DNA of 64,000 nt from an uncultured Flavobacteriaceae bacterium (GTDB lineage: Bacteria; Bacteroidota; Bacteroidia; Flavobacteriales; Flavobacteriaceae), in assembly GCA_905479095.1 (NCBI GenBank), contig CAJQLD010000006.1, positions 19,320 to 83,319 of the forward strand, in the 5' to 3' direction. This document shows, piece after piece, positions 44,377 through 53,416 of the stretch. Numbering within the stretch: the stretch's first letter is position 1; each line of letters opens with the position of its first letter. The translations under genes and the position numbers were made by a program. A model generated the notes under the pieces. The model was not told the DNA's origin and did no database searches. It saw nothing but the letters and a program-made list of their open reading frames with translations.

Positions 44377-45108
44377 ATGAAAAAGCAATTAGAGTCGGAA
44401 TTAGTAAGTATCGCTCATAGAATTCTTAAACTTACAGGGAGAGAAGATCTTAACAAAATGCAAACCGAGATTGCGTTGCTTTATCAAAAAATAACGGTTT
44501 TGAGGTTTTTGGAAAGTAATAATGACGGACAAATTCCAGAGACGTCTGGAATGGATGCCTCTTTCTTTAATTCGCTTGACGGTGCTTTCAACAATACTGT
44601 GACGGACGCCGTAGAAGTGGAAGACAAAACGTTTGTAAATATAGACACCGAAGATACCGAGGCAATTATGGAACCAGCGATCGAAAAAATTAAAGATATC
44701 GTCGCTCAAATGCCCGAAGAAACTTTAGAGGTTGACTCAATGCTAGCCGCTTTAAACGAACCAACCGAAGCCATTGAACACGACCTAAACGAGCTTTCAC
44801 CAAGCTATGCAGAGCTTCCTGTTTTTGAAGCTGTTGCGCCAGAGACTTCACAAACCTCTTTAAACGATCAGCTAAAAACACAAGGATTTCAGGTGGGGCT
44901 AAACGACCGACTCGCCTTTGTAAAAAACCTATTCGAAAATAGTAACGAAGATTATGACCGAGTTTTATCACAACTAAGCACCTTAGGTTCATTTGAAGAA
45001 GCAACGAATTTGTTAAATATGATTATTAAACCGGATTATAATAACTGGGAAGGTCAAGAGGATATTGAAACACGCTTTTTAGAAATTATAGAAAATAAAT
45101 TTAAGTAA
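44377..45108 (+). CDS. Conserved hypothetical acidic protein
   Basis: A 243-residue soluble protein rich in Glu, Asp and Thr. The N-terminal helix (LVSIAHRILKLTGREDLNKM, TEIALLYQKITVLRFLE) and the C-terminal part (about 158-243; NDQLKTQGFQVGLNDRLAFVKNLFENSNEDYDRVLSQL) look folded and conserved. The middle (60-155) is an acidic low-complexity linker. I do not recognise a characterised family. The C-terminal block resembles a conserved flavobacterial element, and the position just before gpsA is plausible for an unknown housekeeping gene. Confidence 0.75.
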   Translation: MKKQLESELVSIAHRILKLTGREDLNKMQTEIALLYQKITVLRFLESNNDGQIPETSGMDASFFNSLDGAFNNTVTDAVEVEDKTFVNIDTEDTEAIMEPAIEKIKDIVAQMPEETLEVDSMLAALNEPTEAIEHDLNELSPSYAELPVFEAVAPETSQTSLNDQLKTQGFQVGLNDRLAFVKNLFENSNEDYDRVLSQLSTLGSFEEATNLLNMIIKPDYNNWEGQEDIETRFLEIIENKFK

Positions 45109-45146
45109 GCCGGATCGCTTCCACGTGATGAACGTATTATTTTCAG

Positions 45147-45154
45147 TACTTTTG
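45147..45154 (+). promoter_or_regulatory. -7 box for gpsA
   Basis: TACTTTTG matches TAnnTTTG and lies 20 nt before the gpsA ATG. Confidence 0.4.
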
Positions 45155-45174
45155 AACCGCAAAACAAAATGTAA

Positions 45175-46176
45175 ATGTCTTCAGAGTTAAAATACGCAGT
45201 TTTTGGAAGTGGAAGTTGGGCAACAGCGATTGTTAAAATGCTTTGCGAAAACCGCGACCAGGTTGGTTGGTATGTTCGAAGCCCTCAAACGGTTGACTAT
45301 ATTCTTTCTGAACAACACAACCCATCTTATTTAAGTGCTGTTGAATTTCAAGTGGATCAACTGTATTTAGACAGTGATATTAATAAAATGGCGGACTACG
45401 CCGATGTGTTAATTTTTGCGATTCCATCTGCGTTTATTGAAGACGAACTTGATAAATTAAATATTGATATTTCTTCTAAAATAATTGTATCAGCAGTGAA
45501 GGGAATTATTCCTGCATCGGGTCTTTTGGTTGGTGAACATTTTCAAAAAAAACATACAGTTGACTTAAATAACGTTGTTGTTTTGGCGGGCCCTTGTCAT
45601 GCCGAAGAAGTCGCTTTAGAACGCCTATCGTACCTAACGTTTGCTTGTGCAGATCTTGATATCGCTAATGAAGTCGCAAATCAGTTTTCGAGTGATTATA
45701 TAAAGACCAGCACAAATGATGATGTTGTGGGCGCCGAATATGCGGCTATGCTAAAAAATATTTATGCGATTGCCGCTGGAATGGCGCATGGTTTAGGCTA
45801 TGGCGATAATTTTCAAAGTGTGTTGATGAGTAATGCGACTCGAGAGATGAAACGGTTCATAAAAAAGGCTCACAAAATGAAACGAAATATTAACGAAACC
45901 GTTTATCTAGGGGATTTATTGGTAACTTGTTATTCGTTGTTTTCTAGAAACCGAATGTTTGGAAACATGATTGGAAAGGGCTATACCGTTAAATCTGCTC
46001 AAATGGAAATGAGTATGATTGCCGAGGGTTATTACGCCACAAAAAGTGCTTATGAAATAAATCAAAGCAAGGAATCTCCTGCCCAAACTCCGATTATTGA
46101 CACGGTTTATGAGGTCTTGTATTTGAACAAAAACTCCAAAAAAGCGTTTAAGAAACTAACAGAGAAACTAAGTTAG
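45175..46176 (+). CDS. gpsA: NAD(P)H-dependent glycerol-3-phosphate dehydrogenase
   Basis: A 333-residue enzyme making sn-glycerol 3-phosphate for phospholipids. The Rossmann motif is FGSGSWATAIVKML (9-22). Other signatures are VVLAGPCHAEEVALERLSYL, the catalytic lysine in AAMLKNIYAIAAGMAHGLGYGDN and GDLLVTCYSLFSRNRMFG. The usual GxGxxG is GSGSWA. Length is normal. It is convergent with a small unknown gene. Confidence 0.96.
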   Translation: MSSELKYAVFGSGSWATAIVKMLCENRDQVGWYVRSPQTVDYILSEQHNPSYLSAVEFQVDQLYLDSDINKMADYADVLIFAIPSAFIEDELDKLNIDISSKIIVSAVKGIIPASGLLVGEHFQKKHTVDLNNVVVLAGPCHAEEVALERLSYLTFACADLDIANEVANQFSSDYIKTSTNDDVVGAEYAAMLKNIYAIAAGMAHGLGYGDNFQSVLMSNATREMKRFIKKAHKMKRNINETVYLGDLLVTCYSLFSRNRMFGNMIGKGYTVKSAQMEMSMIAEGYYATKSAYEINQSKESPAQTPIIDTVYEVLYLNKNSKKAFKKLTEKLS

Positions 46177-46178
46177 AC

Positions 46179-46595
46179 TTAAGACTTTAAAACGCCTTTT
46201 AAATTCATTAACGGAATTTCTTGAAGCGCTTTTTCGTTAATTGTATTTTTTCTGAATTCAAAAGATTTTTCAAACAGTTGATTACCGTCAAAAAAAGAGA
46301 CATTAAAAAGATTGTTTATCGCCAAGACATCTTCTAATAGCATTTCAATTTTCGCATAGCTTTTAGCAGGTAGCGATTCTATTTTTTTTCGAAAGGTCGC
46401 TGTTTTTTTGTCTTCAGAATAGCCTTTTGTGACGATAATTACCATTTCCAAAGCGACGGGCTTATCGTTTATGATATACGCATTCCAGTCAAAGACCTTG
46501 TAGTCGTTATTATACTCACGAACGACCGCGACGTGTACATTTTTAACTTCTGGAATAAGAATATCTTTTTTCAAAAAAAGGGATTTATAGGGCAC
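46179..46595 (-). CDS. Conserved hypothetical protein downstream of pheS
   Basis: A 138-residue protein, predicted beta-rich with a charged middle. It overlaps the pheS stop by 11 bp, so it is cotranscribed with that gene. VREYNNDYKVFDWNAYIIND and RKKIESLPAKSYAKIEML are its most distinctive segments. It has no signal peptide or membrane helix. It looks like a small flavobacterial protein of unknown role; I do not assign a function. Confidence 0.72.
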   Translation of the reverse strand: MPYKSLFLKKDILIPEVKNVHVAVVREYNNDYKVFDWNAYIINDKPVALEMVIIVTKGYSEDKKTATFRKKIESLPAKSYAKIEMLLEDVLAINNLFNVSFFDGNQLFEKSFEFRKNTINEKALQEIPLMNLKGVLKS

Positions 46596-47604
46596 TTTTA
46601 AATTGCTCTAAAAAGCGCACATTATTTTCACTTAACAATCGGATATCACTAATTTGGTGTAGGAGTAGCGCAATTCGATCAATCCCCATTCCGAAAGCAA
46701 AACCAGAGTATTCTTTAGAGTCAATGCCACAATTTTCAAGAACATTTGGATCAACCATCCCACAGCCCATAATTTCTAACCATCCCGTTCCTTTGGTCAT
46801 TTTATAATCGGTTTCAGTTTCTAAACCCCAATAGACATCTACTTCGGCACTTGGCTCGGTAAAAGGGAAGTAAGAAGGTCGAAGTCTAATTTTTGACTTT
46901 CCAAAAAGCTCGGTAGTAAAGTACTGAAGTGTTTGTTTGAGGTCTGCGAAACTTACATTTTTATCAATATACAGGCCTTCTACTTGATGAAAAAAGCAAT
47001 GAGAACGTCCCGAAATAGCTTCATTTCTATACACTCTGCCCGGCGAAATCGTTCGGATGGGTGGTTGGTTATTTTCCATATAACGCACTTGTACTGAACT
47101 TGTGTGCGTTCGGAGTAAAATATCAGGATCTGTTTGTATGAAAAACGTGTCTTGCATATCTCTTGCCGGATGATGCTCAGGCAAGTTTAAAGCGGTAAAA
47201 TTATGCCAATCATCTTCAATTTCAGGACCTTCACTAACGTTAAAACCAATTCTTGAAAAGATGTCTGTAATTTGATTTTTAACTAAGGATATAGGATGAC
47301 GCGCGCCAATATTAAAGGGTTCTCCAGGTCGTGTTAAGTCGCCAAAAATATTAGAATCACTCGAGTTGTTTTCTAAGGATGCCTTTAAGACATTTACTTT
47401 TTCTTGAGCAACACTCTTTAATTTATTGATGGCTTGTCCAAAGTCTTTTTTTTGTTCATTTGGAACATCCTTAAAACGCGCAAATAAATCAGTTAAAAGC
47501 CCTTTTTTACCAAGAAACTTAATACGAAAAGTCTCTAGTTCTTCTAAGGACTGTGTCGAAAATGCTTCAGCTTCTTCTATAAGTTTATGGATGTTTTCTA
47601 TCAT
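46585..47604 (-). CDS. pheS: Phenylalanine--tRNA ligase alpha subunit
   Basis: A 339-residue class II synthetase subunit. An N-terminal coiled coil (1-90) binds tRNA. The catalytic core shows motif 1 around HPISLVKNQITDIFSRIGF, motif 2 in LLRTHTSSVQVRYM and RVYRNEAISGRSHCFFHQVEGLYID, and motif 3 in GFAFGMGIDRIALLLHQI. The pheT subunit is not adjacent, which is common in Bacteroidota. Followed by a coupled small unknown gene. Confidence 0.97.
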   Translation of the reverse strand: MIENIHKLIEEAEAFSTQSLEELETFRIKFLGKKGLLTDLFARFKDVPNEQKKDFGQAINKLKSVAQEKVNVLKASLENNSSDSNIFGDLTRPGEPFNIGARHPISLVKNQITDIFSRIGFNVSEGPEIEDDWHNFTALNLPEHHPARDMQDTFFIQTDPDILLRTHTSSVQVRYMENNQPPIRTISPGRVYRNEAISGRSHCFFHQVEGLYIDKNVSFADLKQTLQYFTTELFGKSKIRLRPSYFPFTEPSAEVDVYWGLETETDYKMTKGTGWLEIMGCGMVDPNVLENCGIDSKEYSGFAFGMGIDRIALLLHQISDIRLLSENNVRFLEQFKSAL

Positions 47605-47638
47605 GATAATATTAAATAAAGGCCAAATTTAAGAAAAC

Positions 47639-47995
47639 TTAGCTAATAAACTTCGCCTCAATAAAATAGTTTACAATGGCGTCCTTCATGAGAATGCTTT
47701 GTTCCCCAGCCTTAAGATTTGGTAACGCCTCTTTAATGGTGTAATGTGGCCAACCTTGTTCATCGAAATAGTCAAATGCATAATAGCCATAGGGCTCTAA
47801 AAGCCGACATATTGCAATGTGCATAAGGTTGAGTTTTTCGTCTTTTTTAAAGGTTCTGTGTAGTTGCCCAAGCTCCTGTACGCCAATTAGATAGATGATT
47901 CCATCTAGGTCTAAAGGGTCGCCATCAGCAAATTGAGCGGATAGTTTTTTGACCACCTCTTCCCATCGTTTTTTAAGTTCTTCGTCTCGAGCCAT
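47639..47995 (-). CDS. Conserved hypothetical protein
   Basis: A 118-residue soluble protein with a helical N-terminus (DEELKKRWEEVVKKLSAQF) and a conserved-looking GDPLDLDGIIYLIGVQELGQ segment, followed by YGYYAFDYFDEQGWPHYTIKEALP. I recognise it as a type of small flavobacterial protein that is repeatedly annotated without function. It is 34 bp upstream of pheS on the same strand and may be in its operon. Confidence 0.75.
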   Translation of the reverse strand: MARDEELKKRWEEVVKKLSAQFADGDPLDLDGIIYLIGVQELGQLHRTFKKDEKLNLMHIAICRLLEPYGYYAFDYFDEQGWPHYTIKEALPNLKAGEQSILMKDAIVNYFIEAKFIS

Positions 47996-48093
47996 AATTA
48001 TTTCGTAAATTTAGGGTGTATTAAAATAGAAACGAAACATTTGTGTTGTTATGTTAGGATTCATTGTCAATTTCAAAAATTAAATAAAATACC

Positions 48094-48627
48094 ATGGTGA
48101 TCATTGATATTATTTTGGGCGCGCTTATTCTATACGGGTTAATAAAAGGGCTCTCTAAAGGTTTTTTTGTTGAAGTAACCTCCTTACTTGCATTATTAGT
48201 AGGTGTGTATGGCGCTGTTCATTTTAGCAATTATGCGGCGGAGTTTTTATCTGACCGTTTTGAGTGGGGTGAAAAAACAATCAACATCACTGCGTTTGCG
48301 ATTACATTTGTAGTGATCGTATTGGTAATTTCCCTTGCGGGGAAAGCACTGACAAAATTGGCTGATTTTGCCGCATTGGGTGTTCTTAACAAGTTATTAG
48401 GCGGCCTCTTTGGAGGACTAAAAATTGCTTTAATTCTTAGCATCCTTTTGTTAATATTTAATACTTTAAACAAAACAATTCCGTTTGTCTCCGACGAGGA
48501 GATCGAAGCGTCCGTACTTTATAAGCCCGTTAAATCCTTAGCTCCAATGATTTTTCCAAATTTCATAAATGAAGAAACACCCCTAGAACTTCCGAATATT
48601 CTGAATTCATCCGAAGACACGGAGTAA
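48094..48627 (+). CDS. CvpA family membrane protein
   Basis: A 177-residue inner-membrane protein with four hydrophobic helices. The N-terminus IIDIILGALILYGLIKGLSKGF and the GVYGAVHFSNYAAEFL segment match CvpA (colicin V production) proteins, and LNKLLGGLFGGLKIALIL is a family-typical later helix. CvpA affects envelope homeostasis and purine-linked phenotypes in some bacteria; its biochemical role is not settled. It is convergent with the SulP gene 7 bp away. Confidence 0.9.
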   Translation: MVIIDIILGALILYGLIKGLSKGFFVEVTSLLALLVGVYGAVHFSNYAAEFLSDRFEWGEKTINITAFAITFVVIVLVISLAGKALTKLADFAALGVLNKLLGGLFGGLKIALILSILLLIFNTLNKTIPFVSDEEIEASVLYKPVKSLAPMIFPNFINEETPLELPNILNSSEDTE

Positions 48628-48634
48628 TTTATCA

Positions 48635-50476
48635 CTAAGACAGCTCGTTAATACACGCTTCAAAACTATCATAAATGTGTGATTCTGGAATAAAATCTGG
48701 AATGATGTCAATTCGCTCCATCATGTAGCGTGGTTGTTTTAAGACGTTCACAAATAAAACCTCCACATTTCTAGTTTGTAACTCTTGAATCATATCTTCC
48801 ATGGCATATAACCCCGACTGGTCCATATATTGCATGCGTTTTAAGCGCAAAATTACGGTGGTAGCCGTCTCGGGAATTTGTTTATAGAGTTGCTGAAAGT
48901 CAGAGGTTGATCCAAAAAATAATGGTCCTTTAATGTGTTTGATAAATACGGTTTCTTTTAAGTCTTCTGGGAAATTTTTCTCATCGGGCCACGATTTTTC
49001 TTTTAATGGTTTGACATCTGAATATTCGGTGGTAAGATCGCCTATTTTTTTCATAAACATCAGGCAAGAAATAATCAAACCAACCCCAACGGCAAAGATC
49101 AAATCCCAAAAAGTAGACAACAATAAGACCACGAGCATTACTAAAACTTCAGAACTTAACTTAATGGGCCCAAAGGAAAGATCCCTTGGTAAGGCTGGTA
49201 TTGCCTTGAGTCCTTTGTAGTCCATCACTCCAATCCCAACGGTTATCAAAATTCCTGAAAGCACTGCTGTCGGTATTTTAGACGCCACAGGCCCTAATGC
49301 CAATAATACAAATAACAACATCACCCCAGCAATCATCCCAGAAAGTTTTGTCTTCCCTCCAGAATTTATATTGACAACGGTTCTAATGGTTGCGCCAGCG
49401 CCTGGAATACCACCAAATATAGAGGCAATACTGTTTCCAATACCTTGCCCAATTAACTCTTTGTTTGGATTGTGCTTTGTTTTGGTCATATTATCCGCCA
49501 CAATACTTGTAAGAAGCGAATCAATAGCGCCTAATAATGCGAGGGTAAACCCAGTAAAAATATAAGGCGTAATCGTGGAGAGTTTAAAATTTGTAAAGAT
49601 TGCTAACTGCGGAATTGGTAATCCGCTAGGAATTTCTTCGATGGGTTTATAATCTAAGCCAAATCCGATGGCGGCTCCAGACATTACTAGCAGAGCAACA
49701 AGCGTACTCGGTACCACCGTGGTAATGCGTTTAAATCCGTAAATAATAAGAATGGTTCCCAATGCCAATAACAACTCTAGCCAATTGATGTTTTGCAAGG
49801 CTCTGGGCATTACTTTAAGCGCTCCAATCGTTCCAGAAGCGCTCTTGGTTGCCAATATTTCAGATTCTCTTTTTATGTCTTCTTGAGAGATCAACGAGGC
49901 ACGGTCGATTGTTTCTGTAAAATTTTCTAACACCAAGATGCCGTCACCTGCTTCGTCCCTTAAAATATTTTCAAGAATAACCTCTTCAGCTTGTGCTTTG
50001 AATTGATTGACATAGTCTGCATCTTCCTTAGGGTTGTATCCAAGAGAAGGTAAAATTTGAGTTAATAAAATAATGACCCCAATTGCTGTCATAAACCCAG
50101 AGACCACGGGATACGGAATGTATTTAATATATTTTCCTAAACCTAAAACACCCAACCCGACTTGAGAAAGCCCTGCGATCAAAAACACCGTTAATATGGC
50201 GGGGAGCGCGATGTTTACATCGCCATCATTGGCTGCAATAATTCCAGAAATTACCACCATACTTACCGCGGTCATTGGTGCCGTTGGACCAGATATCTGA
50301 GTGTTGGTACCCCCAAAAAGGGCTGCAAAAAAGCTAATAAATATAGCACCATACAGACCTGCGCTAGGCCCCAATCCAGAGGAGACTCCAAAAGCCAAAG
50401 CTAATGGTAATGCGACGACACCTGCAGTAATACCTCCAAAAGCATCCCCTTTAAAGTTTGAAAAAAATTGTTTCAT
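48635..50476 (-). CDS. SulP family inorganic anion transporter with STAS domain
   Basis: A 613-residue transporter with about 12-14 helices and a C-terminal STAS domain (about 500-613; HIKGPLFFGSTSDFQ, RLKRMQYMDQSGLYAMEDM). The N-terminal SulP signature is GDAFGGITAGVVALPLALAFGVSSGLGP; QISGPTAPM and the NKELIGQGIGNSIASIFGGIPGAGATIRT segment are further markers. A polar insert at about 150-215 lies between helices. It probably carries bicarbonate or sulfate. The second SulP protein of this window differs in having an extra C-terminal domain. Confidence 0.93.
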   Translation of the reverse strand: MKQFFSNFKGDAFGGITAGVVALPLALAFGVSSGLGPSAGLYGAIFISFFAALFGGTNTQISGPTAPMTAVSMVVISGIIAANDGDVNIALPAILTVFLIAGLSQVGLGVLGLGKYIKYIPYPVVSGFMTAIGVIILLTQILPSLGYNPKEDADYVNQFKAQAEEVILENILRDEAGDGILVLENFTETIDRASLISQEDIKRESEILATKSASGTIGALKVMPRALQNINWLELLLALGTILIIYGFKRITTVVPSTLVALLVMSGAAIGFGLDYKPIEEIPSGLPIPQLAIFTNFKLSTITPYIFTGFTLALLGAIDSLLTSIVADNMTKTKHNPNKELIGQGIGNSIASIFGGIPGAGATIRTVVNINSGGKTKLSGMIAGVMLLFVLLALGPVASKIPTAVLSGILITVGIGVMDYKGLKAIPALPRDLSFGPIKLSSEVLVMLVVLLLSTFWDLIFAVGVGLIISCLMFMKKIGDLTTEYSDVKPLKEKSWPDEKNFPEDLKETVFIKHIKGPLFFGSTSDFQQLYKQIPETATTVILRLKRMQYMDQSGLYAMEDMIQELQTRNVEVLFVNVLKQPRYMMERIDIIPDFIPESHIYDSFEACINELS

Positions 50477-50541
50477 TGAAATATAAATTAGATTAAAAAT
50501 TTACAAAGAGAAATTCTTTGTCTATAAACTCGGGATTTAAT

Positions 50542-50841
50542 CTAAATAAATTCGGGAGGCGGTGATGTGTTTTCTAAATGAATCTCACTCAGAGTTTTAT
50601 TGTAAAACATAAATGATAATGCCTGATGCGTTATAAATAAACGTGCATTGTGCGTATGTGTTTGATCAAAAACAAACTCAATAAACTCCTTAACATCTTC
50701 GATGTCTTTATTTTCTTCTTCTAATGAAAACACAACAGTTGTCACCTCTTCATTTGAGTTTAAGAGCACAATCGTGGGCGCAACTAAAATGAACAGAAAA
50801 AAAAAGGAAAACAAGAATGTAAAATGTGTTTTGATAGTCAT
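50542..50841 (-). CDS. Small hypothetical membrane or exported protein
   Basis: A 99-residue ORF with one strongly hydrophobic N-terminal segment (about 7-27) followed by an acidic soluble part and a C-terminal FMFYNKTLSEIHLENTS segment. A good start (MTIKTHFT) and isolated non-overlapping position support it as real, and it lies between the BatE-like and SulP genes. I do not recognise it. The hydrophobic stretch could be a signal peptide or anchor. Confidence 0.6.
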   Translation of the reverse strand: MTIKTHFTFLFSFFFLFILVAPTIVLLNSNEEVTTVVFSLEEENKDIEDVKEFIEFVFDQTHTHNARLFITHQALSFMFYNKTLSEIHLENTSPPPEFI

Positions 50842-50907
50842 TGGATTTAAAGAATTGTTGTAAATATAGGTTAAAAACTAAAAAATTAGAACTGTTTTCT
50901 CATTAAA

Positions 50908-51654
50908 CTAAAGATTTCTCAATACAGAGCTGGAAACCCAGCCCGTTTCTCCATTGCGTAATTTTATTTTTGACCAATCCAAATTATAATCTTCAATGAC
51001 TTGAACTTTTGTGCCCTCGTGAAGGGTAAATGATGTTTCTCCTCTAAGGTTTGGTTCGGCCTTCACTTCTGTTTGTTTTGCAAAAATAATAGCGGGACGC
51101 GAGGATTCATCTAGGCTGTCTTTTTTGAAAAGCAAGGCTAAAGAGCTAATTAAGAGGATTAAAACAAGGCTGCTAGAGACAAAAAACAGACGTTTTTTTG
51201 ATTCTGAACTTGAGAGGTAATAAGATAAAAACAACAACACAAAAAGAAACACTAACCCAACACATCTAATAGCCCACCCATCGACACTAAAGGAGTTGAC
51301 GGTTTTATTTAAGAGTTTTGAAAATCCATTTTCTGGAACCTCTTGAATGGCATCAATGGTCATTTTTTGTGCAAAACCCAAATTACTTAGAACGTCTTTA
51401 TCATTGGGAGCGAGTTGAAGCGCTTTTTCATAATAGAAGATACTCGGAGCGATTTCATTGAGTTTGTAGTGGCAGTTTGCTAGGTTGTAATACAGCTCTG
51501 CAGAATGCTGATTGGAGTCTAATATAGAGGTATATTGATCAATTGCCTCTTGATAGTAACCAGAATTATAAAGTTCATTTGCCTGCTCAAACGGGGTTTT
51601 AGTTTGTGAAAAACTAACCAAACAAATCAACCAGAAAATAAGAAAATGTTTCAT
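50908..51654 (-). CDS. batE: BatE: TPR and SH3-domain protein of the aerotolerance operon
   Basis: A 248-residue protein with signal peptide, TPR repeats (about 20-95; ANELYNSGYYQEAIDQY, AELYYNLANCHYKLNEIAPSIFYYEKAL), two hydrophobic segments (130-145 and 155-180) and a C-terminal SH3-like domain (about 190-248; TEVKAEPNLRGETSFTLHEGTKVQVIED). This matches BatE at the end of the Bacteroidota Bat operon. It starts 4 bp after the BatD stop. Role in aerotolerance comes from work on Bacteroides homologs, with mechanism unresolved. Confidence 0.86.
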   Translation of the reverse strand: MKHFLIFWLICLVSFSQTKTPFEQANELYNSGYYQEAIDQYTSILDSNQHSAELYYNLANCHYKLNEIAPSIFYYEKALQLAPNDKDVLSNLGFAQKMTIDAIQEVPENGFSKLLNKTVNSFSVDGWAIRCVGLVFLFVLLFLSYYLSSSESKKRLFFVSSSLVLILLISSLALLFKKDSLDESSRPAIIFAKQTEVKAEPNLRGETSFTLHEGTKVQVIEDYNLDWSKIKLRNGETGWVSSSVLRNL

Positions 51655-51658
51655 TGTT

Positions 51659-53413
51659 TTAATTTAATTGTTTGTCTAAAGCGTTAATGACCTCTGCAGC
51701 TTTATCTAAATCATTTTGCATGTCAACGGCCGAAAGCGGTGTGTATCGCGCCAGCTCACAGGCCGTTAAAAGAGAGATGAAGCCCTCTAAAGTTGAGCTA
51801 TTAACATTTTTATTTTTAAGTATTTCTTCAATTTTTTCTTTATTAAAGTCACTGGTTTCAATCCGTAACTTCGACTTTAAGTAATTATGTAATGCACGTT
51901 CAAGAGCATTGTAAAACGGTTCTTTATCTCCTAATGATTTTTTAGCTTGACTTAAATATTTTCGTGCCAGTCGATTTGTCTTTCTAATTTTATTTCCTGA
52001 GACATCCAATGCTCTTAGGGTTTGGTTTTTGACCAGAAGCATCAGAATAGGAATTAATAAAAAAGGACACAATAACAATAACCAGAACAGGGTAGAGTTG
52101 AAAAACGGTTTGGATTCAATCGGTTCGAACTCTGTTGTTGTTTTGAATGAACTAAATTGATTTAAATTTGGGGTAATTACATTTTCAGAAATGGATCCAG
52201 AACTGCTATTGCTAGCTCCTAAAGGCCCCTCATTGACATCTATAACCAGTCGTTCTGAAGTTAATGTTTTGTAGCGTTTTGTCTTTAGATCAAAGTAAGA
52301 AAAGGATATGTTTGGAATCGGATAATTCCCTTGGTAATTAGGGACGACCGTGTAGGTGTCGCTAATGGTTCCACGCATTCCAGAAGTTCGAGTTACGACG
52401 TTTTCTGAGTGTTCGGGTTCATAAACTTCTAGCGCACTAGGCAAGACTAATTTAGGCAGTTTAAACAGTTTTAAATTACCTTTTCCAGAAACAATAACTT
52501 TTAATTCCAGAGCCTCGGTGGCCTTTAGCGTCTGTTTATTAGATTCGAGTTTAAAGTCAAAATCGCCTACTGCACCCGAAAAGTCAGTTGGTTTTCCGTT
52601 TTCAGGAAGTGGTTTCACGTTAATCGTGCGGTTCCCTGCCGAAACAGTCCGATTCACAGTATTGGTAAAGAGTCGTCCAAAAACGTCACGCCTGTTAGAA
52701 GGAACTTCAACGGTCACATCAAGGGATAAGGGTTCAATATTTAATTTACCGGTTTTTTGTGGGTATAAAACGATTTTTTTCAGTACGACATAAAGATAAT
52801 CTTCGCCTCTATAAGTTCCTTGCTTTGTTTTATATTCTTTAACGTCTAGATTCTGACTCCAGAAATCTCCGTACCTAGGCTTGTCAAGTTCTCTCCAATT
52901 TCGAATGCCTGTATTTTGAGCGACGTAAAGCTTGTAAACCACCGTAATGGCTTCGTTTAAGTATGGATTTGAATTTGAAATTTCAGCGACTAGATGAATT
53001 GTTTGAGATGCCACATAATTAGGGTCGTTTGGGTTTTTAGGCTTATCTATCGCGGCTGTAACAGTTATGTTTATTGGAAGGGTCTTGTAGGTTTCTCCAT
53101 TAATTTCAATGGAGGCTTGTCCAACAACAAACGTCCCTCGTTTTTTTGGTGCTAAAAAATAACTGTAACTTTTTGAAAACGATCGCACCCCATTAACCCA
53201 TGAATTATTGATAGATTGACTAGGACCGCCAACTACCGTGAAATTTTCAAAATTTGGAGGTTCAAAATCATCACCGTCTTTGTTCATTGTAAAGTCAACT
53301 CGAAGTCGCTCATTGATCCCTAGTTGTTTTTTACTCACTTTTGCAGTAAAAGATATCTGAGCAGAAACAAACCCTGAAATCAAAAACATATATAAAAGTA
53401 TTTTTAGTTTCAT
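51659..53413 (-). CDS. batD: BatD family protein
   Basis: A 584-residue envelope protein with signal peptide (MKLKILLYMFLISGFVSA). Large periplasmic beta-sandwich domains follow, including ERLRVDFTMNKDGDDFEPP and SFSKSYSYFLAPKKRGTFVVG, then a membrane helix (about 437-460) and a cytoplasmic helical C-terminus. The layout and the position between BatC and BatE identify BatD. Likely a partner of the VWA proteins BatA and BatB. Confidence 0.9.
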   Translation of the reverse strand: MKLKILLYMFLISGFVSAQISFTAKVSKKQLGINERLRVDFTMNKDGDDFEPPNFENFTVVGGPSQSINNSWVNGVRSFSKSYSYFLAPKKRGTFVVGQASIEINGETYKTLPINITVTAAIDKPKNPNDPNYVASQTIHLVAEISNSNPYLNEAITVVYKLYVAQNTGIRNWRELDKPRYGDFWSQNLDVKEYKTKQGTYRGEDYLYVVLKKIVLYPQKTGKLNIEPLSLDVTVEVPSNRRDVFGRLFTNTVNRTVSAGNRTINVKPLPENGKPTDFSGAVGDFDFKLESNKQTLKATEALELKVIVSGKGNLKLFKLPKLVLPSALEVYEPEHSENVVTRTSGMRGTISDTYTVVPNYQGNYPIPNISFSYFDLKTKRYKTLTSERLVIDVNEGPLGASNSSSGSISENVITPNLNQFSSFKTTTEFEPIESKPFFNSTLFWLLLLCPFLLIPILMLLVKNQTLRALDVSGNKIRKTNRLARKYLSQAKKSLGDKEPFYNALERALHNYLKSKLRIETSDFNKEKIEEILKNKNVNSSTLEGFISLLTACELARYTPLSAVDMQNDLDKAAEVINALDKQLN

Positions 53414-53416
53414 TCT

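Noticed and set aside
45116..45133. TTCCACGTG half-match upstream of gpsA
   Set aside because: Only one half of the palindrome fits; the other half diverges, so it is not a parS site.
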